Origin: Nitrospirillum pindoramense
Lineage (GTDB): Bacteria > Pseudomonadota > Alphaproteobacteria > Azospirillales > Azospirillaceae
DNA length: 64,000 nucleotides
Direction of reading: 5' to 3'
Assembly: GCF_007827955.1 (NCBI RefSeq)
Contig: NZ_VITR01000001.1
Span: 434,001 to 498,000, forward strand
The notes beneath the pieces were generated by a model. The model had not been told where the DNA came from and searched no databases. It worked only from the letters and a program-made list of their open reading frames with translations. This document shows, in pieces, positions 7,520 to 17,327 of this stretch (the first letter of the stretch is position 1; every line of letters begins with the position of its first letter). The position numbers and the translations under genes are program-made.

Positions 7520-8823
7520 TTCGGTAGGTCGGCCTTGGTGAAGCCCGCCCAGCAGTCATCATAGTCCAGCTGCATGAGCGGCGTTTCGATGGCGAAGCGG
7601 GTGGGGCGGATGACCCAGCGGCTTTCGAACATGAAGGCCATGGTGTTCTCGATCTTGTGGGGCTTCAGGTCCGCCGCCACCGCCCGCTCATAGCTGGTGC
7701 GGTCGGGGCCGTGGCCGCTCATGCAGTTGTGCAGCGAGGCGCCGCCGGGGGCGAAGCCACCGGCCTTGGCATCGTACTGGCCGTGGATCAGGCCCATGAA
7801 TTCATTCATGACGTTGCGGTGGAACCACGGCGGGCGGAACGTGTCCTCCGCCACCATCCAGCGGGGTGGGAAGATGACGAAATCGCAATTGGCCGTGCCG
7901 GCCATTTCCGACGGCGCCGTCAGCACGGTGAAGATGGACGGGTCCGGATGGTCGTAAGATACGGTGTTGATGGTGTTGAACCGCGCCAGATCGTACGTGT
8001 AGGGCGCCAGGTTGCCGTGCCAGGCCACCACGTCCAGGGGGCTGTGGTCCAGGGTGGTGGTCCATAGGCGGCCCTGGAACTTCTGCACCACTTCCGTCCG
8101 CTCATCCACGTCCTCGAACCAGGCGACGGGGGTCTGGAAATCGCGCGGGTTGGCCAGGCCGTTGGCGCCGATGGGCCCGAGGTCGGGCAGCTTGAAGGGG
8201 GCGCCGTAATTCTCGCAGACATAGCCCCGGGCGCGGCCGTCCGGCAGCAGGACGCGGAAGCGCACGCCGCGCGGCACCACCGCGATCTCCCCGGGCGCCA
8301 CCTCCATGCGGCCCAACTCCGTCTCCAGGCGCAGGCGGCCCATCTGCGGCACGATCAACAGCTCGCCGTCCGCGTTATAAAACACCCTGGATGCCATGGG
8401 CTGATTGGCGGCGTAGAGATGGATGGCGATGCCGCTGCTGGCGCCCGCGTCGCCGTTTCCGCCATAGGTCACCAGGCCGTCGATGAAGTCGGTGGGGGCG
8501 TCGGGCAGGGGCAACGGATCCCAGCGCAGGCGGTTCGGGGTGGGCGGCACCTCATCAAACGGGCCGGAGCGCAGCAGGCTGGATCGCACGTATGGCTGAA
8601 AGGGCGCATGGCTGGCGGTGGGGCGCAAGCGGTACAGCCAGGACCGGCGGTTCTCCGCCCGGGGGGCCGTGAAGGCGCTGCCCGACAACTGCTCGGCGTA
8701 CAGGCCAAAGGGGGCTTTCTGGGGAGAATTGCGGCCCACCGGCAGGGCGCCGGGCACCGCCTCCGTCGCAAAGCCGTTGCCGAACCCGCTCATGGTTTCC
8801 AGGGGGCCAGTATCCAAGGTCAT
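7516..8823 (-). CDS. hmgA: Homogentisate 1,2-dioxygenase
   Basis: 435 residues from the ATG at 8823, chosen because GGTGGAGG lies about 8 bases before it; an in-frame GTG 15 bases upstream overlaps that site. Iron-ligand motifs are present: [18 protein letters not shown] (His and Glu) and [10 protein letters not shown] (His). The enzyme opens the homogentisate ring to maleylacetoacetate. It is first in the operon hmgA-fahA-SDR-phhB and is preceded by a promoter overlapped by a palindrome. Confidence 0.96.
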   Translation of the reverse strand: MTLDTGPLETMSGFGNGFATEAVPGALPVGRNSPQKAPFGLYAEQLSGSAFTAPRAENRRSWLYRLRPTASHAPFQPYVRSSLLRSGPFDEVPPTPNRLRWDPLPLPDAPTDFIDGLVTYGGNGDAGASSGIAIHLYAANQPMASRVFYNADGELLIVPQMGRLRLETELGRMEVAPGEIAVVPRGVRFRVLLPDGRARGYVCENYGAPFKLPDLGPIGANGLANPRDFQTPVAWFEDVDERTEVVQKFQGRLWTTTLDHSPLDVVAWHGNLAPYTYDLARFNTINTVSYDHPDPSIFTVLTAPSEMAGTANCDFVIFPPRWMVAEDTFRPPWFHRNVMNEFMGLIHGQYDAKAGGFAPGGASLHNCMSGHGPDRTSYERAVAADLKPHKIENTMAFMFESRWVIRPTRFAIETPLMQLDYDDCWAGFTKADLPK

Positions 8824-8841
8824 GGCGATTGCCTCCACCAG

Positions 8842-8861
8842 ATCGTTTCATTTGAAACGAT
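8842..8861. promoter_or_regulatory. Palindromic operator between the hmgA promoter and start codon
   Basis: ATCGTTTCA and TGAAACGAT are perfect 9-base arms around TT. The palindrome abuts the -10 region of the hmgA promoter and ends 19 bases before the start codon, the position expected for a repressor site. The cognate regulator is not identified; the nearby Lrp-type protein is possible, but a TetR, MarR or IclR protein encoded elsewhere would suit the symmetry better. Confidence 0.7.
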
Positions 8862-8889
8862 ATAACGGATCATCCGACACGCTTGTCAA
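8860..8889 (-). promoter_or_regulatory. Sigma-70-type promoter of the hmgA operon
   Basis: The minus strand has TTGACA (8889-8884), an 18-base spacer and TTATAT (8865-8860). The -10 overlaps the edge of the adjacent palindrome. Confidence 0.6.
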
Positions 8890-9037
8890 ATGAATAAGGG
8901 CGGCGTTTCAGGCCGTGGCGCCCAGGTGGGCACCAGTGTACACCCGCCGCCTCGCGAGAACCTTTCAATCGCGCGGCCTCAACCGCGTGCCGCTGCAAAG
9001 GTTTCGCGGCTGAACCGCTCCGCCTGAAACAGGCTGA

Positions 9038-9508
9038 TCAGATCGGCAGGGCGGTGGTGTATTTCACCTGGCTGAGGGCGAAATGCGATGCCGCGGCGGC
9101 CACGGCCGGGTGGGCCAGCAACTCCCGCATCAGGAAGCGTTCGTAGCTGGCGACGTCGGCCACCACCACCCGCATCAGATAGTCCCATTCGCCGGACATG
9201 CTGTGGCAGTCCATGATCTCGCCGCGCGTCTGGATGAAGGCCTCGAACTCCTGGCGGTCCTTGGTAGCATGGCTTTTCATGCGCAGTTGGCACATGACGC
9301 TGACGCCGCGGCCCACCTTGGCCGCGTCCACGAGGCGCACGGCCGGGCCCAGGATGCCGGCCGCTTCCAGCGCCTTGATGCGCCGCCAGCACGAGGCGGG
9401 GGACGCGCCGACCTGCTCCGCCAGGGCGGCGTGGCTCAGGCTGGCGTCGCGCTGCAGGGCCCGCAGGATGCGATGATCGATATCGTCAAACTGATCAATC
9501 TCTTTCAT
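9038..9508 (-). CDS. Lrp/AsnC family transcriptional regulator
   Basis: 156 residues. The N-terminal helix-turn-helix is DIDHRILRALQRDASLSHAALAEQVGASPASCWRRIKALE. A C-terminal effector-binding (AsnC/RAM) domain follows, with SGEWDYLMRVVVADVASYERF. It lies between the homogentisate operon and a divergent aromatic aminotransferase, so it probably senses an aromatic amino acid and controls one or both units. The start has GAGGTGGTGTGGG upstream. Confidence 0.9.
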   Translation of the reverse strand: MKEIDQFDDIDHRILRALQRDASLSHAALAEQVGASPASCWRRIKALEAAGILGPAVRLVDAAKVGRGVSVMCQLRMKSHATKDRQEFEAFIQTRGEIMDCHSMSGEWDYLMRVVVADVASYERFLMRELLAHPAVAAAASHFALSQVKYTTALPI

Positions 9509-9661
9509 CCCACACCACCTCGTGAAATACGGTTCCTATAATCGTGCCAGCGCCTGTGGCAATGAAAGGACATTGTCATGGATCTCGCATAAAATCATTC
9601 AGCAACAATAGCGGTGCCGCCATCGGGCGTCCCGCTCCGCCCATAAGGGAGTTTTCGCTTC

Positions 9662-10855
9662 ATGTCCGCCCCGACGCTTTTCGACGCGCTGGCGCCGCAG
9701 CCCGCCGACACGCTGCTGTCCCTGATCGCCTTGCACCGAGACGATCCCCGGCCCCACAAGCTGGATCTGGGCGTTGGTGTCTACCGTGACGATAGCGGGG
9801 CGACGCCGGTGATGCGCGCCGTGAAGGCCGCGGAGGCCCGCTTGCTGGAAACCCAAAGCAGCAAGAGCTATCTGGGTCCGGAAGGCGACATCCGGTATGC
9901 CGAACTGCTGCAGCCCATCGTGTTCGGCAGGGCCGTGCCGGCCGATACCTTCGTCGGGGTGCAGACCCCCGGTGGCACCGGCGCCCTGCGCCTGGCGGCG
10001 GAGCTGATCAACGCCGCCCGGAAAAACGCCAAGGGGCCGGGCGCCAAGGTCTGGCTGGGCACGCCCACCTGGCCCAACCACGCGCCCATCATGACCGCCG
10101 CCGGCCTGACGGTGGCGACATATCGCTATTATGATCAGGCGACGCAGACCGTCCTGTTTGATGAGATGATGGCCGCGCTGCAGGGCGCGGCCGCCGGCGA
10201 CGTGGTGTTGCTGCACGGCTGCTGCCACAATCCCGTCGGCGCCGACCTGGACCGTTCCCAGTGGCGGGCGGTGGCCGAGGTGGTGGCCCAACGGGGCCTG
10301 ATCCCCCTCATCGACCTGGCGTATCAGGGTCTGGGCGATGGTTTGGAGGAGGATGCCGCCGGCGCCCGCCTGGTGCTGGATGCCGCCCCGGACGCCTTGC
10401 TGGCTTATTCCTGCGACAAGAACTTCGGCCTGTACCGGGAGCGCGTCGGCGCCCTGTACGCCAAGGGCGGCACGCCGGCGCGTACCGAGCTGATGCGGTC
10501 CAACATCCTGCTGCTGGCCCGGGTGAACTGGTCCATGCCGCCCGATCATGGCGCTGCTCTGGTGCGCGTCATCCTGGACGATGCCGCCCTGACCGCCGAC
10601 TGGCGGGCGGAACTGGACGGCATGCGCTCCCGCATCAACCGGGTGCGCCAGGCCTTGGCGGCCGGTGACCCCTGGCTGGCGCCGCTTGGCCACCATCGCG
10701 GCATGTTCTCCCTGCTGCCGCTGTCGCCGGACCAGGTGGCCACGCTGCGCCGCGAACACGCCGTCTACATGGTGGGCTCCGGCCGCGCCAACCTAGCCGG
10801 CCTGACGCTGGACACCGTGCCCCAGTTCATCGACGCCGTGCGCGCCGTACGCTAA
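9662..10855 (+). CDS. tyrB: Aromatic (tyrosine/aspartate) aminotransferase, class I
   Basis: 397 residues, usual for the AspC/TyrB subfamily. PLP-site motifs: HGCCHNPVGAD (Asn), CDKNFGLYRERVGAL (the PLP lysine with the following arginine) and SGRANLAGL near the C-terminus (the substrate-carboxylate arginine). It transaminates tyrosine, phenylalanine or aspartate with 2-oxoglutarate. Divergent from the Lrp-type regulator and next to the homogentisate genes, it likely feeds 4-hydroxyphenylpyruvate into that route. AAGGGAG precedes the ATG. The aspC role cannot be excluded. Confidence 0.88.
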   Translation: MSAPTLFDALAPQPADTLLSLIALHRDDPRPHKLDLGVGVYRDDSGATPVMRAVKAAEARLLETQSSKSYLGPEGDIRYAELLQPIVFGRAVPADTFVGVQTPGGTGALRLAAELINAARKNAKGPGAKVWLGTPTWPNHAPIMTAAGLTVATYRYYDQATQTVLFDEMMAALQGAAAGDVVLLHGCCHNPVGADLDRSQWRAVAEVVAQRGLIPLIDLAYQGLGDGLEEDAAGARLVLDAAPDALLAYSCDKNFGLYRERVGALYAKGGTPARTELMRSNILLLARVNWSMPPDHGAALVRVILDDAALTADWRAELDGMRSRINRVRQALAAGDPWLAPLGHHRGMFSLLPLSPDQVATLRREHAVYMVGSGRANLAGLTLDTVPQFIDAVRAVR

Positions 10856-10861
10856 GGGCCG

Positions 10862-10885
10862 GGGGGGCGGTTTCCCGCCCCCTTT
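10862..10885 (+). terminator. Terminator between tyrB and galE
   Basis: GGGGGCGG and CCGCCCCC are perfect arms around loop TTTC, starting a few bases after the tyrB stop and followed by TTT. It lies between convergent genes. Confidence 0.65.
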
Positions 10886-10920
10886 ACCACTTCCCTGGAA
10901 GCGTTCCCTCCCTGAAGCGG

Positions 10921-11943
10921 TCAGGCCGTCTTGCGGACGGAGGCCATGGCCGCTTCCTGGGGGGCTTGCAATTCCCGCAGGCGCCGGCGCCAGGCGTCGG
11001 CGATCTGGATGTCCAGGCTGCCGCGCTCCGGCGTCCAGCCCAGGATGCGTCGCGCTTGCGTCGCGTCACCCACCAGGGCGGGCGGGTCGCCGGGCCGGCG
11101 GGGCCCGACATGCCAGGGGATGGGCAGGCCGGTCACCCGTTCCGCCGCCTCCATGACCTCGCGCACGGAATAGCCGTTGCCGTTGCCCAGGTTCAGGGCC
11201 ATGGACGGCCCATCGTCCAGCAGGTGCTTCAGCGCCAGGACGTGGGCGTCGGCCAGATCGCTGACATGGATGTAGTCGCGGACGCAGGTGCCGTCCGGCG
11301 TAGGGTAGTCGGCGCCGTTGACGGTCAGCCCATCCTTACGGCCCAACGCCGCGTCCAGCACGTTGGGGATCAGGTGCGGCTCCGGATCATGGTTCTCGCC
11401 CAGGTCGCCGTCGGCATCGGCCCCCGCGGCGTTGAAATAGCGCAGGATGACCGCACGCAGGCCCCAGGCGGGCTCGCAGTCGGCGATGATGCGTTCCATC
11501 ATCTGCTTGCTGGCGCCATAGGGGTTGATGGGCGCCTGGGGGTGCCCCTCGGTGATGGGCACGCGCTGGGGCACGCCATAGACGGCGCAGGTGCTGGAAA
11601 ACACCAGGTTGGCGACGCCGGCGTCGCGCATGGCCTCCAGCAGGGCGATGGAGCCCGCGACGTTGTTGCGATAATAGAGCAGCGGGTCACCGACGGACTC
11701 GCCCACATGGGCGTAGGCGGCGAAGTGCATGACGGCGCAGGGTTGGTAGTCGCGCAGCACGGCGGCCAAGCGCGCGCCGTCGCCGATGTCGCCAACCTCC
11801 AGCGGGCCGTACAGCACGGCCTCGCGCGGACCCCGGCTCAAATTGTCATAGGTGACGGGGCTCAACCCCGCCTTGGCCAACGCCTTGCAGGCATGGCTGC
11901 CGATGAAACCGGCGCCGCCGGTCACCACCACAGTGTCACTCAT
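10921..11943 (-). CDS. galE: UDP-glucose 4-epimerase
   Basis: 340 residues from the ATG at 11943, which has AAGGGA upstream and begins directly with the Rossmann motif (MSDTVVVTGGAGFIGSH); upstream in-frame codons are not family-like. SSTCAVYG holds the catalytic Ser/Thr region and YGASK the Tyr-Lys pair. It interconverts UDP-glucose and UDP-galactose. It follows a glycosyltransferase on the same strand, at the left edge of the EPS locus, so it likely supplies galactosyl units. Confidence 0.93.
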   Translation of the reverse strand: MSDTVVVTGGAGFIGSHACKALAKAGLSPVTYDNLSRGPREAVLYGPLEVGDIGDGARLAAVLRDYQPCAVMHFAAYAHVGESVGDPLLYYRNNVAGSIALLEAMRDAGVANLVFSSTCAVYGVPQRVPITEGHPQAPINPYGASKQMMERIIADCEPAWGLRAVILRYFNAAGADADGDLGENHDPEPHLIPNVLDAALGRKDGLTVNGADYPTPDGTCVRDYIHVSDLADAHVLALKHLLDDGPSMALNLGNGNGYSVREVMEAAERVTGLPIPWHVGPRRPGDPPALVGDATQARRILGWTPERGSLDIQIADAWRRRLRELQAPQEAAMASVRKTA

Positions 11944-12027
11944 TGCCTTTATCCCTTCACAGTCTTCTCCCCGACAACTCCGGGGGGGCTTCTGGTGGGT
12001 CCCCGGCGACATGGCCGATGGCGAATG

Positions 12028-13455
12028 TCAGGACGCGGGGCTGGGGCGCATCCCGCCTTCAAGCGGGGGCTGTTCCCGCGGGGCCCCGGCCCGCCGGGCG
12101 AAAAAACGGCACAGAGCCCGGATCTCCTCACCGGCGACGAAGGTCTCATCGGGCAGGGACAGCAGGCGCTGCCGCTTGCGCTCATAATCCTCGGGCGTGA
12201 GATCCTGGAAGAAGCGCACCATGGTCTCTTCCAGGGGCTGGTCGAAGCCCCAGCCCACGTCATGGCGCGTCACCAGTCGGTCGACCTCGAAGCCCCGGAC
12301 ACTCAGGCAGGGCACGCCGAAATAACCAGCCTCATAGAACCGGTTGGGCAGCAGCCAGCGTGAGTTGTGCTCCGTGTTCTCCAGATCCAGCGCCCAGGCG
12401 AAATCGACGCCTGCGTACATGTCCGCCAATTCGCCGGGGTGGTCGTAGCGCCCGCCGTACAGGATGTTGGGGCAGGCCTCCAAGGTCTTGAAGAAGCTCT
12501 TCTCGTCTACGGTGGTCAGCACGCCCCGGAAGCGGATTTGCAGCCGGTCGGGCAGGCGCTGCGCCAGGCGGCGCATCAGGTCCACCGTCTGCTCCCCCCG
12601 GATCAGCCCGAAATAGCCGATGACCCAGGGGCGGTCCGGCGGCATCAGCGGCCGCGTGCCGGTGGATGCCGGGGCGGGGCTGGCGGGCAGGGGCGACGGC
12701 CGCTCCGGCAAGCCCGGCCGGGGCAGCTTGTTTTCCACCAGCAGCCACGGTCCGCGGAACTTCTGCGTCGGCGCGTAATAGTGGCGGTGGAAGCCGGGTG
12801 AGGACAGGACCAGCAGCTTCACCTGCGTCAGGCACAGCCGTTCCACCAGGCGCAGGGCCAGGGAGCGCAGGCCGTGGGCCACGAACATGGGCTGGATGTC
12901 CAGCACCTCGTAAACCAGCTCGGCCTTGCGACTGATGAACCACTTCATCACCAGCGCCAGCAGCAATTGGTCGATGTTGCGCGCGTAAAGGACGGTGGCG
13001 TCGGTCAGGCGCGCGCGGTTGCGGAAGATGACGCGCAAGGCGCCCGCCAAGGCTTGCAGCCGGTGGGCATACTTGCCGTCCACGGTGCGACCGAGCAGCA
13101 CATGCGGCCAGGGCGGGCGGTAACCGCTATTGTACCGCGCCCGTTCGAAACCCAGGACCAGGACGGGCAGGCCATTGTCCAGGAACTCCCGCACGCGCTT
13201 GATGGTGCTGACGTCGGTGATGTCCTGGGTCAGGAACACCACGCCGACCTTGCCGGCGTCCGCCGATCCCCGTCGGGAGCCGATACGTTCCGCCATCCAG
13301 TCGCCAACGGGCCAGTCGCCCGCAGGCTCCGCCCCCCCATCGCGGCCGTCTGGCGGTGAGAGGGGGACATCGGTGGATGAAACGGTGGCGCTGGCAGCTG
13401 GACTATTGTCCATGAGCGCTGCGCTGGGAATTCTTGACAGCACGGATGTCCCCAT
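12028..13455 (-). CDS. Glycosyltransferase, GT4-like, exopolysaccharide-type
   Basis: 475 residues. After a proline- and alanine-rich N-terminus of about 65 residues, the protein has GKVGVVFLTQDITDVSTIKRV, a mid region with VYEVLDIQPM, and a C-terminal GT-B half with WVIGYFGLIRGEQTVDLM and RFYEAGYFGVPCLSVRG. No signal peptide or membrane span is clear. It likely adds one sugar of the EPS repeat unit. It is 84 bases upstream of galE on the same strand and divergent from the next glycosyltransferase. The start is not fixed; ATG 13413 is an alternative. Confidence 0.78.
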   Translation of the reverse strand: MGTSVLSRIPSAALMDNSPAASATVSSTDVPLSPPDGRDGGAEPAGDWPVGDWMAERIGSRRGSADAGKVGVVFLTQDITDVSTIKRVREFLDNGLPVLVLGFERARYNSGYRPPWPHVLLGRTVDGKYAHRLQALAGALRVIFRNRARLTDATVLYARNIDQLLLALVMKWFISRKAELVYEVLDIQPMFVAHGLRSLALRLVERLCLTQVKLLVLSSPGFHRHYYAPTQKFRGPWLLVENKLPRPGLPERPSPLPASPAPASTGTRPLMPPDRPWVIGYFGLIRGEQTVDLMRRLAQRLPDRLQIRFRGVLTTVDEKSFFKTLEACPNILYGGRYDHPGELADMYAGVDFAWALDLENTEHNSRWLLPNRFYEAGYFGVPCLSVRGFEVDRLVTRHDVGWGFDQPLEETMVRFFQDLTPEDYERKRQRLLSLPDETFVAGEEIRALCRFFARRAGAPREQPPLEGGMRPSPAS

Positions 13456-13610
13456 TTGCGGCCGTTGCGAAGTAATTCATCATGAACCGGCGCCGATTTT
13501 CCGTGCTGTGACAAAACAGGGCCGCCTGATCATTAAAGGGCGTATGCCTTTTTTCGTGGTGCTAGCCCCTGTGACTGAAATGGGCCAGGTAAAGCCGCGC
13601 CGGTCACAGG

Positions 13611-14993
13611 TTGGTCACTGGCGGGTCGACGGCGGTCCTGTTTGATTTCAACCACCACATCAGCGGCTTCGCTTGCCCCAAGGGCGGCGGTCCGCCACCG
13701 GATCAACCGACGGAAGAGACCCAGGCCGTGGCCGAGCGCACTCCTTCACCCCAATCGCATCCGTCCGGGCGCCCCGTGCAACCGCCGCCGGTCTTCGGTG
13801 GGTTTCCGGAAGAAGAGGCCTTGCCCGCGGGCGAGGGGCAGCAGGCCGAACGCCGGTTCGACCGGGTGGCCATTACTTCCGTCTTCGGTGACCCGACCCA
13901 TCCCCGGACCTGGTCGGGCGCGCCCCGCAACCTGGGCGTGGCGTTGGAGAAGCTGGGCGTGACGGTGGAGGGCTTCCACCCCCATCTGTCCAAGACCTTC
14001 AAGATGGGCTTGGCCGCCCGCCACGTCATGGCCGGCTACGGCAAGCTGATGACGTCGGAGCAGTTGTACCGCGCCGCCCCCGCCCGGCAGCATCTGGCCC
14101 GCCAGTTGGCCGCCAAGGCGGCGGAACGGGGAACGCGCCACATCATCCACACCGGCGCGCTGGACCTGCCGGCGGTGGAGGCCCAGGCCACGGCCGACCC
14201 CATGTTCGATCGCGCGCACCGCGTCCACCACTACCTCTATTGCGACCATACCTGGGCGCTGGCGGCGGAACACCGCCCCGATATCGCCGGCTACAGCCCG
14301 CGCGCCCTAGCGGCGTATGAGGACCTGGAACGGCGGTCGCTGCACTGCGTCGACCACATCTTCACCTTCGGCCGCTACGTCCGCGACCACATCATCAGCC
14401 ATTACGGTGTGCCAGCGGCCCGCGTCACGGCCGTCGGGTCGGGCATGGGCGACATCAAGCCCTATATCGGCCCCAAGGATTACGCCAAGCCCAAGTTGCT
14501 GTTCGTCTGCAAGCACCTGTTCCGGGAAAAGGGCGGCGAGCTGGTGATCGAAGCCTTCCAGCAGGCGGTTCTGCGCCGGCCGGATCTCAGCCTGACCATC
14601 GTGGCCGATCCGTCCGTCCGCGACCGGGTGCCCGAGCATCCCGCCATCGAGTTCCGGTCCGCCTTGCCCTGGGCGGAGTTGCAGGAGCTGTACCGCCGCT
14701 CGTCCCTGCTGGTGCAGCCCATGCTGAACGACCCGTGGGGCCAAGTGTATCTGGAGGCGCTGATCTCCCGCACCCCCGTCCTGGGATTGCGGCGCAACGG
14801 CCTGCCGGAAATCACCGGCGAAGGCCGCTACGGCTTCCTGGCCGCCCGCGCCGATCCCCAGGAATTGGCGGATCTGATCGTCCAGGCCGTTTCGGAACCG
14901 CAACGCCTGGCCGTCATGGGCGCCCGTGGCCAGAACCACGTCCTGGAAACCTACACCTGGGACCGCGTCGCCCGTGCCGTGCTCTTCCCCTGA
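13611..14993 (+). CDS. Glycosyltransferase, group 1 (GT4)
   Basis: 460 residues if the TTG at 13611 is used. The recognisable domain begins near residue 82 (RVAITSVFGDP), so the true start may lie further downstream. The C-terminal half is a typical group 1 domain: LLFVCKHLFREKGGELVIEAF, then YLEALISRTPVLGLRRNGLPEI, where the donor-binding glutamates sit. Donor and acceptor are unknown. It begins a plus-strand run with gmd, fcl, the flippase and FkbM, so it is part of EPS assembly. Confidence 0.82.
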   Translation: MVTGGSTAVLFDFNHHISGFACPKGGGPPPDQPTEETQAVAERTPSPQSHPSGRPVQPPPVFGGFPEEEALPAGEGQQAERRFDRVAITSVFGDPTHPRTWSGAPRNLGVALEKLGVTVEGFHPHLSKTFKMGLAARHVMAGYGKLMTSEQLYRAAPARQHLARQLAAKAAERGTRHIIHTGALDLPAVEAQATADPMFDRAHRVHHYLYCDHTWALAAEHRPDIAGYSPRALAAYEDLERRSLHCVDHIFTFGRYVRDHIISHYGVPAARVTAVGSGMGDIKPYIGPKDYAKPKLLFVCKHLFREKGGELVIEAFQQAVLRRPDLSLTIVADPSVRDRVPEHPAIEFRSALPWAELQELYRRSSLLVQPMLNDPWGQVYLEALISRTPVLGLRRNGLPEITGEGRYGFLAARADPQELADLIVQAVSEPQRLAVMGARGQNHVLETYTWDRVARAVLFP

Positions 14994-15121
14994 ACACGTC
15001 AACCGCCAGGACAAGGGGCGCCTAGAATAAATGGAAAGAAGCGCCTCAAACAACAATCCGGAAACAATCCCCAAGAACTTTGCTGGAAACAGCGACCAAC
15101 CCATTGATGAACGGAGCAGCT

Positions 15122-16225
15122 ATGTCGAATAGAACCGCGTTGATCACCGGCATCACCGGCCAGGACGGGTCTTACCTGGCCTCGTTCCTCCTGGCCCGGG
15201 GCTATGTGGTCCATGGCCTGAAGCGCCGTTCCTCCTCCATCAACACCGACCGGCTGGATCACATCTACCGGGATCGCCACGAGGGCGGTTTTGAGTTCTC
15301 GCTTCACTATGGCGACATGACGGACAGCCTGGCGCTGACCCGCCTGATCGCCGAGACGCGGCCGACCGAAATCTACAACCTGGCCGCCATGAGCCATGTG
15401 GCGGTCAGCTTCGAGATGCCGGAGTACACCGCCAACGTGGACGCCACCGGCACGCTGCGCCTGCTGGAGGCGGTGCGGTCGCTGAAGATGCAGGACGATG
15501 TCCGCTTCTATCAGGCCTCCACCTCCGAACTGTACGGCGGCATCAGCAGCGATCCGCTGTCGGAAACCACGCCGTTCCACCCGCGCAGCCCTTACGCGGT
15601 GGCCAAGATGTACGGCTACTGGATCACGGTGAACTACCGTGAGGCGTACAACATGCACGCCTCCAACGGCATCCTGTTCAACCATGAATCGCCGGAGCGC
15701 GGCGAGACCTTCGTCACCCGCAAGATCAGCCGCGCCGTGGCGGCCATCGAACGCGGCCTGCAGAACTGCCTCTACCTCGGCAACCTGGAGGCCCGGCGCG
15801 ACTGGGGCCACGCCCGCGACTATGTCGAGGGCATGTGGCTGATGCTGCAGCAGGACAAGCCCGACGACTACGTGCTGGCCACCGGCGAGGCGCATTCGGT
15901 GCGGGAGTTCGTGGAACTGGCCTTCCATTGCATCGGCCGCCCGCTGGTGTGGCGGGGTGAGGGCGTGAACGAGCGCGGGTATTGCCGCCGCACCGGCAAG
16001 GTGCTGGTCGCGGTCGACCCCGCCTATTACCGGCCGGCCGAGGTCGACTTCCTGCTGGGCGACCCCACCAAGGCCAAGACGGTCCTGGGCTGGCAGCACC
16101 GCATCGCCTTCGAGGAACTGGTCTACGAGATGGTGAATGCCGACCGCGCCCTTCTGGATCGCACCCCCGTCAAGCAGTGGGAAGGACAGCACGATGCACA
16201 AGCCCCCTTACGAGCTGCGCAATAA
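15122..16225 (+). CDS. gmd: GDP-mannose 4,6-dehydratase
   Basis: 367 residues from ATG 15122 (GGAGCA upstream), beginning [24 protein letters not shown]. The family motifs [16 protein letters not shown], a TSELYG serine/glutamate element and [10 protein letters not shown] (Tyr-Lys) are present. It converts GDP-D-mannose to GDP-4-keto-6-deoxymannose, the substrate of the next gene. Its end overlaps fcl by 32 bases. Confidence 0.95.
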   Translation: MSNRTALITGITGQDGSYLASFLLARGYVVHGLKRRSSSINTDRLDHIYRDRHEGGFEFSLHYGDMTDSLALTRLIAETRPTEIYNLAAMSHVAVSFEMPEYTANVDATGTLRLLEAVRSLKMQDDVRFYQASTSELYGGISSDPLSETTPFHPRSPYAVAKMYGYWITVNYREAYNMHASNGILFNHESPERGETFVTRKISRAVAAIERGLQNCLYLGNLEARRDWGHARDYVEGMWLMLQQDKPDDYVLATGEAHSVREFVELAFHCIGRPLVWRGEGVNERGYCRRTGKVLVAVDPAYYRPAEVDFLLGDPTKAKTVLGWQHRIAFEELVYEMVNADRALLDRTPVKQWEGQHDAQAPLRAAQ

Positions 16226-17168
16226 GCGCGTCTGGGTCGCGGGCCACCGCGGCCTGGTCGGCTCCGCCCTGGTGCGGCGGCTGGAGCGGGAGGGGTGTGA
16301 GATCCTGACCGTCGGCCGCCACCACTGCGATCTGCGCAACAGCGCCCAAGTCGACCGGTGGATGAAGGACCTGCGCCCGGATGCCGTCTTCCTGGCGGCG
16401 GCCCATGTCGGTGGCATACACGCCAACGACACCCGGCCGGCGGAGTTCATTTACGACAACCTGATGATCGAGGCGAACGTCATCGACAGCGCCCACCGTT
16501 CGGGCGTCGAAAAGCTTTTGTTCCTCGGCTCCTCCTGCATCTATCCGCGGATGGCTCCCCAGCCCATTCCGGAGGAGGCGCTGCTGACCGGCCCGCTGGA
16601 GCCGACCAACCAATGGTACGCCATCGCCAAGATCGCGGGCATCAAGCTGTGCCAGGCATATCGGCGCCAGTACGGCTGCGACTTCACATCGGTCATGCCG
16701 ACCAACCTGTACGGCCCCGGTGACAACTTCGACCTGATGGCCAGCCATGTCGTGCCGGCCCTGATGGTGAAGGCGCACAAGGCCAAACAGGAAGGGGCGA
16801 AGGCGCTGGAAATCTGGGGCAGCGGCACTCCTTTGCGGGAGCTTCTGTACGTGGATGACGCCGCCGACGGCATGGTCTTCGTCATGAAGCATTATTCGGG
16901 GGAGGAGCCGCTGAACCTGGGCAGCAGCCAGGAGGTCTCCATCGCCGAGCTTGCGGAACGGATTTGCCGGGTCGTGGGTTTCCAGGGCGAGATCGTGCAC
17001 GACCGCAGCAAGCCTGACGGGACGCCGCGCAAGATCATGGACAACAGCCGGCTGGAAGCCTTGGGTTGGCGGGCCCCAACATCGATCGACGTGGGCCTTG
17101 CCCAGACCTATCGCTGGTATGTGGAAAACATCGCCTCCGTCCGGGGCGCGCCGGTTGTCCACGCCTGA
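16194..17168 (+). CDS. fcl: GDP-L-fucose synthase
   Basis: 324 residues from ATG 16194, preceded by GGAAGGA. Motifs: [18 protein letters not shown] (NADPH site), [10 protein letters not shown] and WYAIAKIAG (Ser, Tyr, Lys). It epimerises and reduces the Gmd product to GDP-L-fucose. With gmd and manC it forms a complete route from mannose-1-phosphate to GDP-fucose, so the EPS probably contains fucose. Confidence 0.95.
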   Translation: MHKPPYELRNKRVWVAGHRGLVGSALVRRLEREGCEILTVGRHHCDLRNSAQVDRWMKDLRPDAVFLAAAHVGGIHANDTRPAEFIYDNLMIEANVIDSAHRSGVEKLLFLGSSCIYPRMAPQPIPEEALLTGPLEPTNQWYAIAKIAGIKLCQAYRRQYGCDFTSVMPTNLYGPGDNFDLMASHVVPALMVKAHKAKQEGAKALEIWGSGTPLRELLYVDDAADGMVFVMKHYSGEEPLNLGSSQEVSIAELAERICRVVGFQGEIVHDRSKPDGTPRKIMDNSRLEALGWRAPTSIDVGLAQTYRWYVENIASVRGAPVVHA

Positions 17169-17327
17169 CGGTGACGGGTCCGGCAGCCGGCTCTCCCCGG
17201 CGGCCGGGCCGTCCCCACCGCCGCCGGCCAGGCGATTGCCCTCGTCCGGCCGGTGGCGGTTCCATCCTAACCACGGTGGCCCCAAAAACGGCGGCGCCCG
17301 CGTCCGCGCCGCCGGTGAGAGGTGTTA

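Noticed and set aside
9546-9556. TGGCACG on the minus strand upstream of the Lrp-type regulator as a second sigma-54 promoter
   Set aside because: No TTGC element follows at the required spacing.
17169-17327. GC-rich inverted repeats after fcl as a terminator
   Set aside because: Several short GC complementarities are possible but none has a dominant stem or T-run; the flippase gene is likely co-transcribed.
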